In this document: piece by piece, positions 54,345 to 64,000 of the stretch
Numbering within the stretch: position 1 is the first letter of the stretch
How the letters are laid out: each line of letters starts with the position of its first letter
Source of the DNA: Phaseolus vulgaris
Lineage: Eukaryota; Streptophyta; Magnoliopsida; Fabales; Fabaceae
Direction of reading: 5' to 3'
Length of the DNA: 64,000 nucleotides
Assembly (NCBI RefSeq): GCF_000499845.2
Contig: NC_023749.2
Location: 25,475,321-25,539,320 of the forward strand
Made by a program: the position numbers and the translations under genes
The notes under the pieces: model-generated
What the model was told of the DNA's origin: nothing
Databases searched by the model: none
What the model saw: only the letters and a program-made list of their open reading frames with translations

Positions 54345-55298
54345 CCCCTTCCCTTGTTTTTCTTTGGATCATAAGGATGGCGAGTCCTCTGATCCTTCTT
54401 AGCTCCCATCGTCTCCAGCACCCTCTGCGGCTGGATTCTAGTCTGGGCTGGTGGCCTAGCAGGGGCCACGCTCCCTCTCTTCTCGGCGACCTCACTCTCG
54501 TCGGCGATGTGGGCCACAACAAGTCGCCTAAGTTCAGCAAACGTGGCGGGGTGGGCCCTAATCAGCGCCTCACAGAAAGGTCCCGACAGCACGCCCTTTT
54601 TGAAGGCGTATACCAACATTTCCTCGTCTTTGGCAGGCGAGCGGACCATCTGTGCCCCAAAACGATTCAGATAGTCCCTGAGGGACTCTCCCTGATACTG
54701 CCTTACGTCGAACAAATCATAAGACACCCTAGGTGGCGCCTTGTTCACAATGTACTGGTCGACGAAAAGCTTCGAAAACTGCTGGAAATTGGTTATGTGA
54801 CCTGTAGGCAGGCTAACAAACCATTCCAGCGCTGTTCCCTGGAGCGTGCTCACAAACATCTTGCAATATACAGCATCTGAGCCTCCTGACAGCATCATCT
54901 GCGTGTGGAACGTAGTGAGATGTGCTTCAGGATCCTCCACGCCGGTGAAAAAGGCTTTCACAGGTACCACGCTCGCAGGGATCGGCGTGTCCGTGATCGC
55001 CTGAGCAAACGGCATTGGGAAAACGCGCGGTGGCGATGACGGCGCAACTTCTTCAACAACTGTGCGTCTTCTCTGCTCCTGAAGAGCTTGACGCAATTCC
55101 TCCGTGACCTTGCTGAGCACCTCATTTCTTGCCCGGGGAGGCGACCAGGTCTTCATGCATCTTCGCTTGCTCTATGCGCGATGCCTTCACATTTTCTTGC
55201 AACGCGCACATGATCTGCATCATTTGCGCCATGGTCATGGCGCCTTCTGCAGCAGCTGGCACACCGGGACTGGAACGCGTACTTCTCATCTTTCTCAT
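54345..55298 (-). pseudogene. gag of minus-strand Tat element, N-terminal part
   Basis: ATG at 55298 or 55289. The coiled N-terminus (MAQMMQIMCALQENVKASRIEQ) is interrupted near 55137 by one extra C that shifts the frame. The downstream frame (55156 leftward) carries the gag domain with DAVYCKMFVSTLQGTALEWFVS and NFQQFSKLFVDQYIVNKAPP. It runs to the CACTA insertion at 54345 and resumes at 48063. It is closely similar to 30021-31000. Confidence 0.85.
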
Positions 55299-55812
55299 GA
55301 AAAAACAACGAATCAAGTTTCGGCGAACAAAAGCTTCACCAGCGAAACGATCGATCCAACAATCAATCGGTCAAAAACTCTCAAACTCCAAAGAACTTCC
55401 AAGAACGCAACCACAACAACACGCCGATAGATTCGGATGCCAAAACCCCCACAAAAACTTGCAACCTTGACACGAAACTACTGCTTCTCCTCCAGAACTC
55501 CCGATTCACCGGTCAGAAACACGAACGAACGGTAAAAACGTCAATTTCACCGAACAAGAACTCAAACGAACGGAGAAAAACTTCAATTCGCCGAACAAAA
55601 CTCGAACAAACGGTGGAAAACCTCAAACTACCGATCAAAACTTCGAACGAACAGTGAAAAACGCCGATACACCGAATGAAAACTCAAACAATCGGTGAAA
55701 AACGCCGAAAATGGTTGCACCAGCACACAACCACACAAAAATCTCAGAAACTTCAAAAACTCACGCTGTGGATGGGAAACACGCTTTACACGGCCCCACG
55801 GTGGGTGCCTGA
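55299..55812 (-). other. leader and primer site of minus-strand Tat element
   Basis: Reading leftward, CATCAGGCACCCACCGTGGGG (55812 region) is the primer site, followed by 490 bp of non-coding leader. Repeats of 'gaac(g)aacggtgaaaaac' type occur at 55520-55700 on the plus strand. Confidence 0.65.
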
Positions 55813-56753
55813 TGATCCTGCCGGTTGACTCGAGTGCAAGAGTCTTGCCACGTCAAAGGTATCTTCTCTCGATCAGCTTCGCACCACGTTAGCTTCTGTC
55901 CTTCAAGCCTCAATTCCTCGCAAGAACCTGAAAGAAACAGAGTGGCGCCGCTGCGGCCGATCGCGCTCCGGCGCTCAAGTCAGTGACTGAATCACCAAAT
56001 ACTAAGAGAGAAAAGCTAAACTCAAGGAACCGTGCAAATGTTCTCTTAGCGTACTCAACTGTTCTCAAAAGCGTAAAGAAGTGTTCTAAACGCGCGTACC
56101 TCAGAAGTTCGTTAGAGTTCCTTATATACCTGAGCACTTTCTCTCTCCTGACGGTTACACCTCTGGACACGTGGCTCGCATCCAGCTGTACACGTGTCAC
56201 CATCTGGAGCCACCTTCTACTTGAGCGTCACCTCTACTCTTCAAGCTATTCGGCTAAGTTACCCATGCGAGGAGTAACGACAGCTTCCTTGGAGCGTGAT
56301 CTCTTCTAAGTGGCGAGTACGGGGTGTCACCATGCACACCTTCTCTGTGGTCTCGCCTGCCGCTATCACGATCTGCTTCACTTACACATCGTGCATGTTC
56401 TGGTAAACTGTTCCCTTGCCTCGACCTCTGGCTAGGGAATGATCATCTGATAACTTCATCCTTCGTGCTCGTACTTCATGAAAGCTTTAAGCGAGCCTTC
56501 TTGATCTTTCGGCGATGTGCCCCTTTCGGCGGTCTCTAACCACTTGGTCGCCTAAAACTCACGTACGGCGACTATGACGCGAGCCTGGTGACCACCGGTC
56601 ATACTTACCAGAGATCGGAGAACGCCAAGCTAACAATTGGCGACTACACGAGCTTCCCGATGTGCTTCCCTTCCGTCAACCAGGTGTTCCGCTCAACACG
56701 CCTATATTATAGCTTGCTGCCACGTCATCACTTCCGACTACCCGATCGGTACA
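55813..56753 (-). repeat. 5' LTR, subfamily C (minus orientation)
   Basis: 941 bp; TGTACCGATCGGG...GGCAGGATCA in its own orientation. It has the same block order as 19047-19983. On the right it directly abuts the truncated subfamily A element, so no duplication could be checked. Confidence 0.9.
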
Positions 56754-56929
56754 AGTAAAAACCAGCCAGTCATACCAGGTGATCGCACAACAGATAAAAT
56801 TAGAAGCCATATATATATACGCATGTATATCAAACAGTTTGAGCAGAATGAAAGTTATTACATACAAATCAAAATTAAATACAAGAGTTTCAAAGGTGGT
56901 AAAGTTGGAGTGGCAGATGGGAGCAGCAG
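56754..56929. other. aORF 3' flank, subfamily A
   Basis: Non-coding, AT-rich. No hairpin array like those of subfamily C is visible in the short part retained. Confidence 0.5.
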
Positions 56930-59395
56930 TTAAGTCGGAGGCATGATCTTGCCATCCACCACTTCGTTGTACACCGAAAACTCGGAGAGGTCAAGATCGG
57001 GAAATTTGCAAGCGAACTGCTCCAAAGCCACTCCAAAGTCGGAGGTAAGAACTTGGGCAGCTTCAAGCTGAAGCTCGTCGATCTTCGTCTTGAACCCATT
57101 GTTCTTTTCACAAACCTGGGTAATTTCAAGCTTGAGCTCGTCAACCTTCTTCTTGAACCCGCTGTTCTCTTCGCGAACTTTGGCAAGCTCGCCAGTAGTT
57201 TCACTCAGCTCTTTGGAGGCCTTGTCCCAATCTTGTTAAACTTTCCCCATAAGGGTTTCCCTCTCGGACGACCTCTTCTCCAGCTTGGCCATCGTTTCGG
57301 CGTCGGTTTTTCGGGCCTCCTCCAACTCTGCAATTTTCTCCCTCATAGGGACGAGCTTGCTCTCCAACTCGACGGTGTCCTGAAGTTTGTCGTGTAGTTT
57401 CCGACGCAGTTCAGTCTTGTCCTTACACAAACTTCGGAGCTCTTCGTTGAGAGCGTTTTCCACCCGCGAGAACTCTAAGCCTTGCATCATCATGTCGCAC
57501 TTGACTTTCTCAGCTTCGGCTCTCGCGGTGCTCGCCACCTCCTGATGGACGCGGTTATCGAGTTCGAACTTGTCCAAGGAGTCTTTTAGCCCTTCACCGA
57601 CGATTTGAGGAAGAAACTCGTCGACCATGGCGTTCAGGCACGGAGTGAAAGACTTCAAGGCCTCCTGGAGAGGAGCTGGAAGGACTGGAGTTGAGGGAGG
57701 AGGTGAAGGTTGGTGCTCACCACCACCCTTGCAAGGTTGGATGGCGAGGGGAGCCTCGAGGCGTGGTGGTGAGGCGGGGAGTTCTGTTGCAGCTTGAGAG
57801 GAAGCTTGCGTATCAGCAAGCTGTTCAGGTGCAGCTTCAGCAGCCGAGGCGTTTGAAGCAAGAACATCCCCAGCGGACTCGAAGGGCGTGGAGGCGCTGG
57901 GGGGGTTCTCGATGTAGTCAAGAGGGGCGCCCTCAGCTGCTGGTGGTTCAGTTGCAGCTCCCCTCTTTCTCTTGTAGATCAGCTCGTCCTTGGTGCTTTC
58001 ATCTGCTTCATCGTCCGATACAACCCTAGGGGCCTTCCTCTTAGCCCTTTTGGGTAGTAATTTCTTCCGTTCAGGGGTAGGAAGAGCAGCGGCGTTGGAC
58101 GGGCCAACTGGCGGAGAGTTGCCTTGGGCGGCGGAGATCTCTGCAACAGAGTTTGGGACGATTTGAGATCCCGCCGCCAGATTGTGGAGTTTGGCTATGG
58201 AGCGCAGCTCAGCCATCCTTCCTTTCCCCAGCATCATATTTGCACAAAGAGGCCAACAATCAAGAACCAGTCCAATTCGAGCAGTTGATAATGCACAAGA
58301 AAGTAAGCAGTGTAAGTCAATGCATGGAATAGCTAGTTAAGACTATGCGCGAATCAGAATGGCAACATCAATGTAAAAGACAGGGGAGTGCGAATTCAAG
58401 CTAAGGAGACTCGGAGGTAGGACTTAAAGACGAACCTTTGTGAACGTCCAGTTGACCTTCGTGGAACTCATAGGCGGTGATGGAGGAGGTGGCCAAAGTC
58501 ATGTTGGAGGAGGCAACTCCTTTCCAGAAGTTGCACAAGTCCTTGTCGAGCTCCCCCATCTTCTCTGGCCCCCTAGCCCTCCTGAAGCTAGTCTCTTTCT
58601 TGGGAAATCCGTCGAGGAGAGTGGGGTCTTGGTCGTTGCAGCAGACGCGCACGAACTTCCCTTTCAGTCTTTATAGGATTGCTGGAAGATGGAGAGGATG
58701 GACCTCCCAGCAACCCCATTGAGGCTAACCCATAGACGATCGCCTGGGTTCTTGGCCTCCAACAGGTAAAGGAACACGTCGACCGAAGCTGGATGCCCCA
58801 AGTGCGCACAGATGATTTGGTATGCCTTGACGAACGCCCAGCTGTTGGGATGAAGCTGGGCGGGGGCTATGTCAAGCTCAGTCAAAAGCTCCTTCTCGAA
58901 GCGAGTGAAGGGGAAGTGGAGCTTGACTTTCTTGAACATCGTGGCGTAGACAAAGCAAAAGGGTTCGCCGTCTCTTCCCCGGTTATCAGTGCAAATGGGT
59001 TCTCCGGGAGGACAAGGACGAATGGACACCTTGTCGTCGTGTTCTTTGCTGAAAGAATGGTGAGCTTGATCACCTTTCTTGAGGTGGAGGACGTCGACGT
59101 CGGTGTTAATGGAGGAGGTCTCACCCAGCAAAGCTGAAGAGGCCCAGGGGTACAGTTGCTTATAGTCTGGGAGGGGTCTCATGACCGTGTTGGTGTGAGG
59201 TGGGTTTGGTTGCGGTTGGTTGGGTCGAGAAGACGCAGGCCTCACGACCTGGCTCGAAGGGACATTAGGATCCCTTGGAGGATTGCAAGAGGAGGAAGGG
59301 TTGGCCCTACGAGTTTTCGTCGAAGGGTTTTGAGGAGATGAAGGAGGGTTTTGAGGAGATGGAGGAGGGTTTGAAGTGACTTTGGAGCGAACCAT
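56930..59395 (-). pseudogene. aORF of subfamily A element, two exons, several lesions
   Basis: ATG at 59395 (MVRSKVTSNPPPSPQNPP). Exon 1 to 58436 carries KQLYPWASSALLGETSS, GEPICTDNRGRDGEPFCF, FPFTRFEKELLTELDIAP, QLHPNSWAFVKAY and DRLWVSLNGVAGRSIL. It then has a Trp-to-TGA stop and a one-base loss near 58660. The intron 58435-58240 has a good donor (CAAAG|GTTCGT), but the acceptor reads CAA instead of CAG. Exon 2 (58239 to 56930) begins DMMLGKGRMAELRSIA, has a basic patch, acidic and Pro/Ala-rich linkers and a coiled coil. A TAA at 57238-57236 precedes another 100 codons ending VYNEVVDGKIMPPT. It is non-functional now, but the gene plan equals that of subfamilies B and C. Confidence 0.8.
58240..58435 (-). 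other. predicted aORF coding intron with damaged acceptor
   Basis: 196 bp. The expected TTGTGCAG acceptor reads TTGTGCAA, one base off the subfamily C version. Phase 1, as in the other copies. Confidence 0.65.
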
Positions 59396-59403
59396 CAGAA
59401 GAG

Positions 59404-59633
59404 CTGCAAAGAAAATGAAAAGGGAAGAGATGAGAGTTTGAAAACAGAGGGACCCAACAGAAAAGAAGAAGACAGAGAGGACAAGGGGGGCTCGCAGAGA
59501 AAGGCTAGAAACCCTAAACGCAGGAAAAAGCGAAGCAAAGAAAACATCCCACAACGTATGCTCCAGACAATTAATGGATGATGCAAACCGATTAAAATGC
59601 AGCAAATATCAGTGGGAGTGATAAAAAAGTTAC
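59404..59633 (-). other. predicted aORF 5' UTR intron (subfamily A)
   Basis: Donor TCAAAAG|GTAACT, acceptor CTTTGCAG|CTCTTC, 230 bp, 8 nt before the ATG. Confidence 0.65.
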
Positions 59634-59924
59634 CTTTTGATGATCAGAAGAGCGTTCAGTAAGATGGTGATTGAAGGAGACGAAGCGTTTCGGGAGTTTG
59701 GAGTGAGGAAGAAGATAATGAAACAGTGAAGTGGCGCGAAGTTCTTAAGAGTTTCGAGAAGCGCAAACGGCAATGAATAAGGGTCGTTGATAAGTCCACG
59801 TGTTGTATGATCGAAGGGGTTGGTGAAGTATCAAATCAGTGAATAGTATGAGCGCCAACGCGTAAGGCCACGTAGATCGCCGAAAATTCAACCCTTTAGT
59901 CTTTTCGCTGAACAAGTCGCAGCT
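59634..59924. promoter_or_regulatory. aORF upstream region (subfamily A)
   Basis: No ORF. Shares short blocks with 16440-16720 and with 480-680. Confidence 0.45.
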
Positions 59925-59941
59925 CAAGACTGGGGGGCTTG
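59925..59941 (+). other. polypurine tract
   Basis: CAAGACTGGGGGGCTTG immediately before TGTACCGACC. Confidence 0.85.
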
Positions 59942-61087
59942 TGTACCGACCAGGTCATCGGGTGTGATGATGTGTCTAGCACGTGACTGTGTGGGACGTG
60001 CTCAGCAGAACACGTGGACAAGAGAAAGATGAATGGTTCAGAAGTGAGCATAGTCGCCGATTCGTGGAACTGGCGTTCTACAGTGTACATAGTCAGTTGT
60101 CGTCGGGTTTGTGTGTCATCGACGTGTTAGATAATGGAAGATCAGGTGGTCTGACATCGCCACAAGGAGAACATCGCCGAATCTCCCAGTAAACTTAGTT
60201 AAAGTTGTTGGAGGCTCAGAAGAGTAATTTCAAGCGTGTAAGTTCAGTAAGATGATTTTTGCGCCAGCATGGGGCGTGAAGGTCGAGTGGGTTGGAGGGA
60301 ACACCTTGCTCATCAGCGACAGGATTCCCAGAGTGGACATTCGTTGGTGGCAAGGTTTCCTCAGTTAGAACATGCATGGCATAGCAATAAGGAGAGTGGC
60401 ACTTGCGACAAGCGATATCACAGAGATGGTGCACTTTGTTGCATCCGATACTCGCCTTGTCAGGTGGTGTTTCGCAGCGTATTATGTGCTAGATTACTCC
60501 TTGATTAGGAGACTTGGCCGCGCGACTGGTTACTACACAGAAAAGACGCTCAAGTTACCCCAACCCAGATGACGACACGTGTAGGGTTGGATGCTACCTG
60601 TTACTCCAACCCAGATGATGACACATGTAGGGTTGGGTGCTACATAGGAGTGACGCTCGAGTTATCCTAGCTCAGATGGTGACACGTGTAGGGTTGGGTA
60701 CTACCTACTACCCCAGCCAAGATGGTGACACGTGCAAGGTTGGATGCGAGCCACGCGTCCAAAGCGTAACTGCCTGGAGAGAGAAAAAACCTAGGTATAA
60801 AGGTAAACTTAACAGAATTTGCAGGGGTACGTTTTTATTACGGCTCATTGTTTTGGGTTGAGTGCACTTTAGTACGGTTCTACAAAGTATAGTTTTCTCT
60901 CAGTTTTTGGGTGTTCTTGTTACTGACTTGAGCGTCGGAGCGCCACCAGCCGCAGAGGCGCCATCTTGTGTTTTCAGGTTCTCAGAGAGATTATCTGTGG
61001 TGTGGACTTCAAGGGCACGTGGTGTCAAGCTGGTGAGGAAGATCGTTACGAGGCAACGCTCTTGCGCTAGGTCAACCGGCAAGATCA
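59942..61087 (+). repeat. 3' LTR, subfamily A variant with internal tandem repeats
   Basis: 1146 bp, TGTACCGACC...GGCAAGATCA. The first 30 bases equal the other subfamily A LTRs, then it diverges. At 60555-60750 about four units of 'cagatgRtgacacgtgtagggttgg' are repeated; other LTRs have one. It carries GGTATAAAGG near 60792 and the conserved GAGCGTCGGAGCGC block followed by TTTTCAGG (60924-60979). Confidence 0.88.
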
Positions 61088-61290
61088 AATATATTTCGTG
61101 CATTTTCGTATAATCGATTTCTACAACTTTTTGTATTCTACTATTTCCTTCAATTAATTTCAACAGTTGGTAAGACTATTGTAGAAGCATAAGTAGAAAA
61201 ATTTTATCTTATTTACCTTTGTGCAAAACAAGACAATCAAACACAAACCACAATTATATTTAAGTAAATATTAAAAATAATTATATAAAT
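61088..61290. repeat. conserved flank of AT-array repeat, copy 3
   Basis: Starts 'aatatatttcgtgcattttcg' and runs in parallel with 26351-26530, then matches 12139-12260. It is the longest version of the conserved block. Confidence 0.8.
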
Positions 61291-61523
61291 TTTGTAATTA
61301 AAAATAATATTAATATTATTAATATGAATATAATTAGTATTAATATAATTTTCATTATTATTTTCATTAATATAATTTATATTATTATTATTAATATAAT
61401 TTCTATTATTGTTATTATTAATATAATTTATATTATTATGAATATAATTTATATTATTATTAATATAATTTATATTATTATTAATATAATTTATATTATT
61501 ATTAATATAATTTATATTATTAT
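61291..61523. repeat. AT minisatellite, array 3
   Basis: About 230 bp of TTATATTATTATTAATATAA units, cut by the subfamily D LTR. Confidence 0.92.
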
Positions 61524-62323
61524 TGATCCGGTCGGTCATCGGTAGTCGATGACGTCAGCAGAAGATAACCACGTGGACCACCCGTAGGGTGACACGTGGA
61601 TCAGGTGGCAGAGAAATTAGGGAGGAGATCATCCGGTATGGTCGCCTGAGGGAGTTAGTAAACCAGTCAGTGATTGGTGACTCTCTCAACCCATTACGTG
61701 CATGACATCGTGAAGGGGAAATCACGTATGCAGAGAGCAATGCTTGGTGAGTGTGCCTAGTCCAGTCACACCTGGCGTTCTCCTGGGAGTGCGCGATTCA
61801 CCCAGATGAAAGAAACGCGCTAAGTTACTTCGCAAGGGAATAACTTAGGCACACAAAGAGATGCGCTAGAGCCCTTCAGGTAGAGGCACGTGTACGGTTA
61901 GATGTGAGTTGCATGCCTCCACGTGTCACCATCTGAGAGGGGCGCGACCAAGATAAAGGTGCACTCCGCGTCGTGAAAGGTACACACAGACACCCACGTC
62001 TTTACTGATTGTGGTACGTTTCCGCACAAAAGCATAACAGAATTCTAACACACGCAGAGAATAGCGTAATAGAATTCTGTTAGGCACAGACACAGAGAGA
62101 GAATAAAAAGAGAGAATCAGAGAGAGATTGGGACACATTATTTTTGTTGTTGATTCTGTGACCTAACTTGAGCGTCGGAGTGCAAACGGCCGCCAGAGGC
62201 GCCGTCTGTGTGTTTTGCAGGTTGCGTTGGTTCTAAGAGCATTCTTGCGGATAGCACAGTCGCATAGGCGGGGTAAGGAAGCGACAAAGCGATTCCTCCA
62301 CGTTAGAGTTGGCGACAGGATCA
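61524..62323 (+). repeat. 5' LTR, subfamily D
   Basis: 800 bp, TGATCCGGTCGG...GACAGGATCA. It lacks the TGTACCG start of A-C but keeps the GAGCGTCGGAGTGC...CGGCCGC block and TTTTGCAGG (62167-62221). Tracts of 'cacagagagagaat' type lie at 62080-62130. Confidence 0.85.
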
Positions 62324-62419
62324 TTTGGCGCCCACCGTGGGGTCCGTGTGAATCGTGGTCCCATCCACACCAAAGTTTTTCGAGTTTCTCAAAGTCTTTT
62401 CTGAGTTTTTGCTGAGAAA
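62324..62419 (+). other. primer binding site and short leader
   Basis: TTTGGCGCCCACCGTGGGG after the LTR, as in the other Tat elements. The leader is less than 100 bp, much shorter than in the 28852 element. Confidence 0.7.
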
Positions 62420-64000
62420 ATGAGGAGAACAAGACAAACATCACCTGCGCCATCTGCTGAGGAAGGAGCTGTGACAATGGCACAGGTCCTGGAGATGATG
62501 CGTGCGCTGCAGGACAATGTCGCAGCGTCGAGAGCTGAACAAGAGAAGATGCAGGCGGAGTTGGCTGCATCGCAGAGTAGGAACGATGAGCTGAATCGCG
62601 TTAATGAGGAGCTGAGAAGGACGTTACAGACACAGAAGGAACGCGCTGTTGGAGAAGGGATGTCGATGCCACCATCGCCTCCGAGAGCGTTCCCTATGCC
62701 ATTCTCCCCTGAAATCATGCAAACCGTGGTACCTCCTAACCTAGTGGGAGTGAAGGCGTCATTCACAGGGGTAGAAGATTCAGAAGCGCACCTGACGGCG
62801 TTCCACACTCAGATGATGCTGTCTGGGGGCTCAGATGCCGTGTATTGCAAGATGTTCATGAGCACACTGAGTGGAATGGCCATGGAATGGTTCGTGAGTC
62901 TGCCAGAGGGTCATATCACGTCCTTCCATTAGTTTTCGAAGCTCTTCACTGAGCAGTACATCGTTAACAGAGCACCTTCAGTGGTGTCGTACGATCTGTT
63001 CGATGTGCGCCAATATCAAGGTGAGTCGCTGAAAGACTACCTCAACCGCTTCGGAGCATAAGTGGTTAGATTGCCCAGCAAGGACGAGGATATGCTGGTG
63101 CATGCGTTTAAGAAGGGAGTGCTGCCTGGTCCCTTCAGTGAGTCGCTCATCAGAAGCCATCCCAGCACCTTTGCGGAGATCCGGCGACGCGCGGTGGCGC
63201 ACATAGTGGCAAAGACGAAGGTTTATGAGAAAAGAGGAAGTGCTGCACCGCTGAAGCCGCGTGGAGGACAGGGGAAACAACAGCAGCACACGAGGGTGCA
63301 TGAGGCAAAGGAGGGAAAGAAGGTGCAGGGGAAACCTCGTCCTTATGCACCCAGGAAGGACCAGGGCAGGGGGCGTGCAAGGGAGAATAATGCACCCCCA
63401 AGATACGATTTCATGGTAGGGTTGGCGGATCTGATCGCCCTTCCTGCCATAGCCGCGAGACTCCGAGTACCAGAGAAGACAGACAAGGTACTAGGGAGGA
63501 AAAAGAACGAGTGGTGTGAGTTTCACCAAGCCTTTGGTCACACACTCCACTCCTGTTTGGCGTTGGGGCACCAGCTGGCGGAGTTGGTAAAGTCTGGATT
63601 CCTAGCAGATTACCTGCGGGAGGCGCAGGATGATCGCGCATCGGGGTCCCAGGCAGGAGAACAGCAGCATGAAATCCCTGTGCACGGGGAGGTGCAAACG
63701 ATTGCGGGGGGCTTCTCCGGTGGGGGATGCACCGCATCACAAAGAAAAAGGTATGCTCGATCGGTAATGGCTGTGGACTCGGTGGACGAGGGCCATTTCC
63801 CCGAGGTAGATATCACTTTCAAGAAAGCTGATCTACGGGACGTTGTACCGCACGACAACGATCCTGTGGTCATCTCCCTTATCACAGCAGGAAGGCGAGT
63901 GCACAGAGTGCTCGTAGACCAAGGGAGCTCGGTAGACGTCATGTTCTGGCCGATGTTCAACAAGTTGCAGCTGTCCCCCGATCAACTAAGGCCGTATACC
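62420..64000 (+). pseudogene. Tat gag and protease start, two stops
   Basis: ATG at 62420; coiled N-terminus (MAQVLEMMRALQDNVAASRAEQEKM), gag domain with DAVYCKMFMSTLSGMAMEWFVS, then TAG at 62930-62932 where Gln is expected. The domain continues (YIVNRAPSVVSYDLFDVRQ) to a second stop, TAA at 63060-63062, again at a Gln position. It resumes through a basic Lys/Gln-rich stretch, the CCHC-like WCEFHQAFGHTLHSC (about 63512) and protease VLVDQGSSVDVMFW (about 63910). The frame is open from 63063 to the window edge. The two nonsense changes make gag inactive. Confidence 0.85.

Larger units (their letters stand above)
35021..56753 (-). mobile_element. Tat-type element, subfamily C, minus strand, with nested insertions
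   Basis: From right to left: 5' LTR 55813-56753, primer site, gag (55298 to 54345, then 48066 leftward), pol to 44112, hairpin arrays, and aORF on the plus strand back to 35022. Its 3' LTR, polypurine tract and aORF start were lost at the junction near 35020. Three later insertions interrupt it: 36312-41479, CACTA 53512-54344, and 48071-53510. Without them the remaining element would be about 10 kb. Confidence 0.85.
56754..61087 (+). mobile_element. Tat-type element, subfamily A, 3' portion with aORF
   Basis: Plus-oriented, retaining the end of the pol-aORF spacer, the antisense aORF, polypurine tract and 3' LTR. Its left part is cut off by the subfamily C LTR ending at 56753. The right end abuts the conserved flank of an AT array. 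Confidence 0.8.
61524..64000 (+). mobile_element. Tat-type element, subfamily D, 5' part
   Basis: 5' LTR, primer site, leader and gag into protease, continuing past the window. The 5 bases before it are ATTAT, the same target as the 13240 element. The other end is outside the window. Confidence 0.85.

Overview
This window is repeat-rich nuclear DNA from a flowering plant. I infer a legume, probably of the bean/cowpea group, from the style of the retrotransposons and the repeated AACAATCGGTTGTT-type motifs; that taxonomic guess is not proven here. Almost everything is transposable-element sequence. The only host-like gene is a broken RING-H2 finger gene at 11644-12159. No rRNA, tRNA, CRISPR or bacterial feature was seen.

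The dominant occupants are Ty3/gypsy elements of the Tat type. They have dual RNase H domains, the polypurine tract CTGGGGGGCT, LTRs that mostly begin TGTACCG, and a TGGCGCCCACC-like primer site. I sort them by LTR into subfamilies A (697-1561, 18118-19019, 59942-61087), B (13240-17992), C (19047-26059, 28852-35020, 35021-56753) and D (61524-64000). Besides gag-pol they carry a second gene, here called aORF, between integrase and the 3' LTR on the opposite strand. Every sufficiently complete copy shows the same gene plan: a 5' UTR intron, a first coding exon for a globular domain, a phase-1 intron, then a second exon for an acidic/proline-rich linker and a long coiled coil.

Layout: 1-1561 is the end of a subfamily A element inserted in a gag-protease-only LTR element (1562-3374). 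3558-9171 is a decayed minus-strand gypsy relic holding one solo LTR (4744-5865), with a second solo LTR of the same family at 9526-10568. 12139-26350 is one long AT minisatellite split by three Tat insertions (13240-17992, 18118-19019, 19047-26059). 26351-28851 is a second AT unit plus AT-rich DNA. 28852-35020 is a plus-strand subfamily C element with a nearly intact gag-pol, fused near 35020 to a truncated minus-strand subfamily C element that runs to 56753. That element was itself interrupted by a 5.2-kb LTR element (36312-41479), a CACTA transposon (53512-54344) and a 5.4-kb LTR element (48071-53510) that landed on the edge of the CACTA transposon. 56754-61087 is the aORF end of a subfamily A element, 61088-61523 a third AT unit, and 61524-64000 the start of a subfamily D element.

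Target-site duplications found by eye are ATTAT (13240-17992), TTATT (19047-26059), TTCTT and AAAGC (the two solo LTRs), CCACT (48071-53510), CCC (CACTA) and CTAAC/CCAAC (36312-41479). For the CACTA/5.4-kb nest and for the 5.2-kb insertion, removing the insert plus one duplication restores the host reading frame exactly. The points most worth attention are the spliced antisense gene and the hairpin arrays that fill the space between the convergent 3' ends of pol and aORF.
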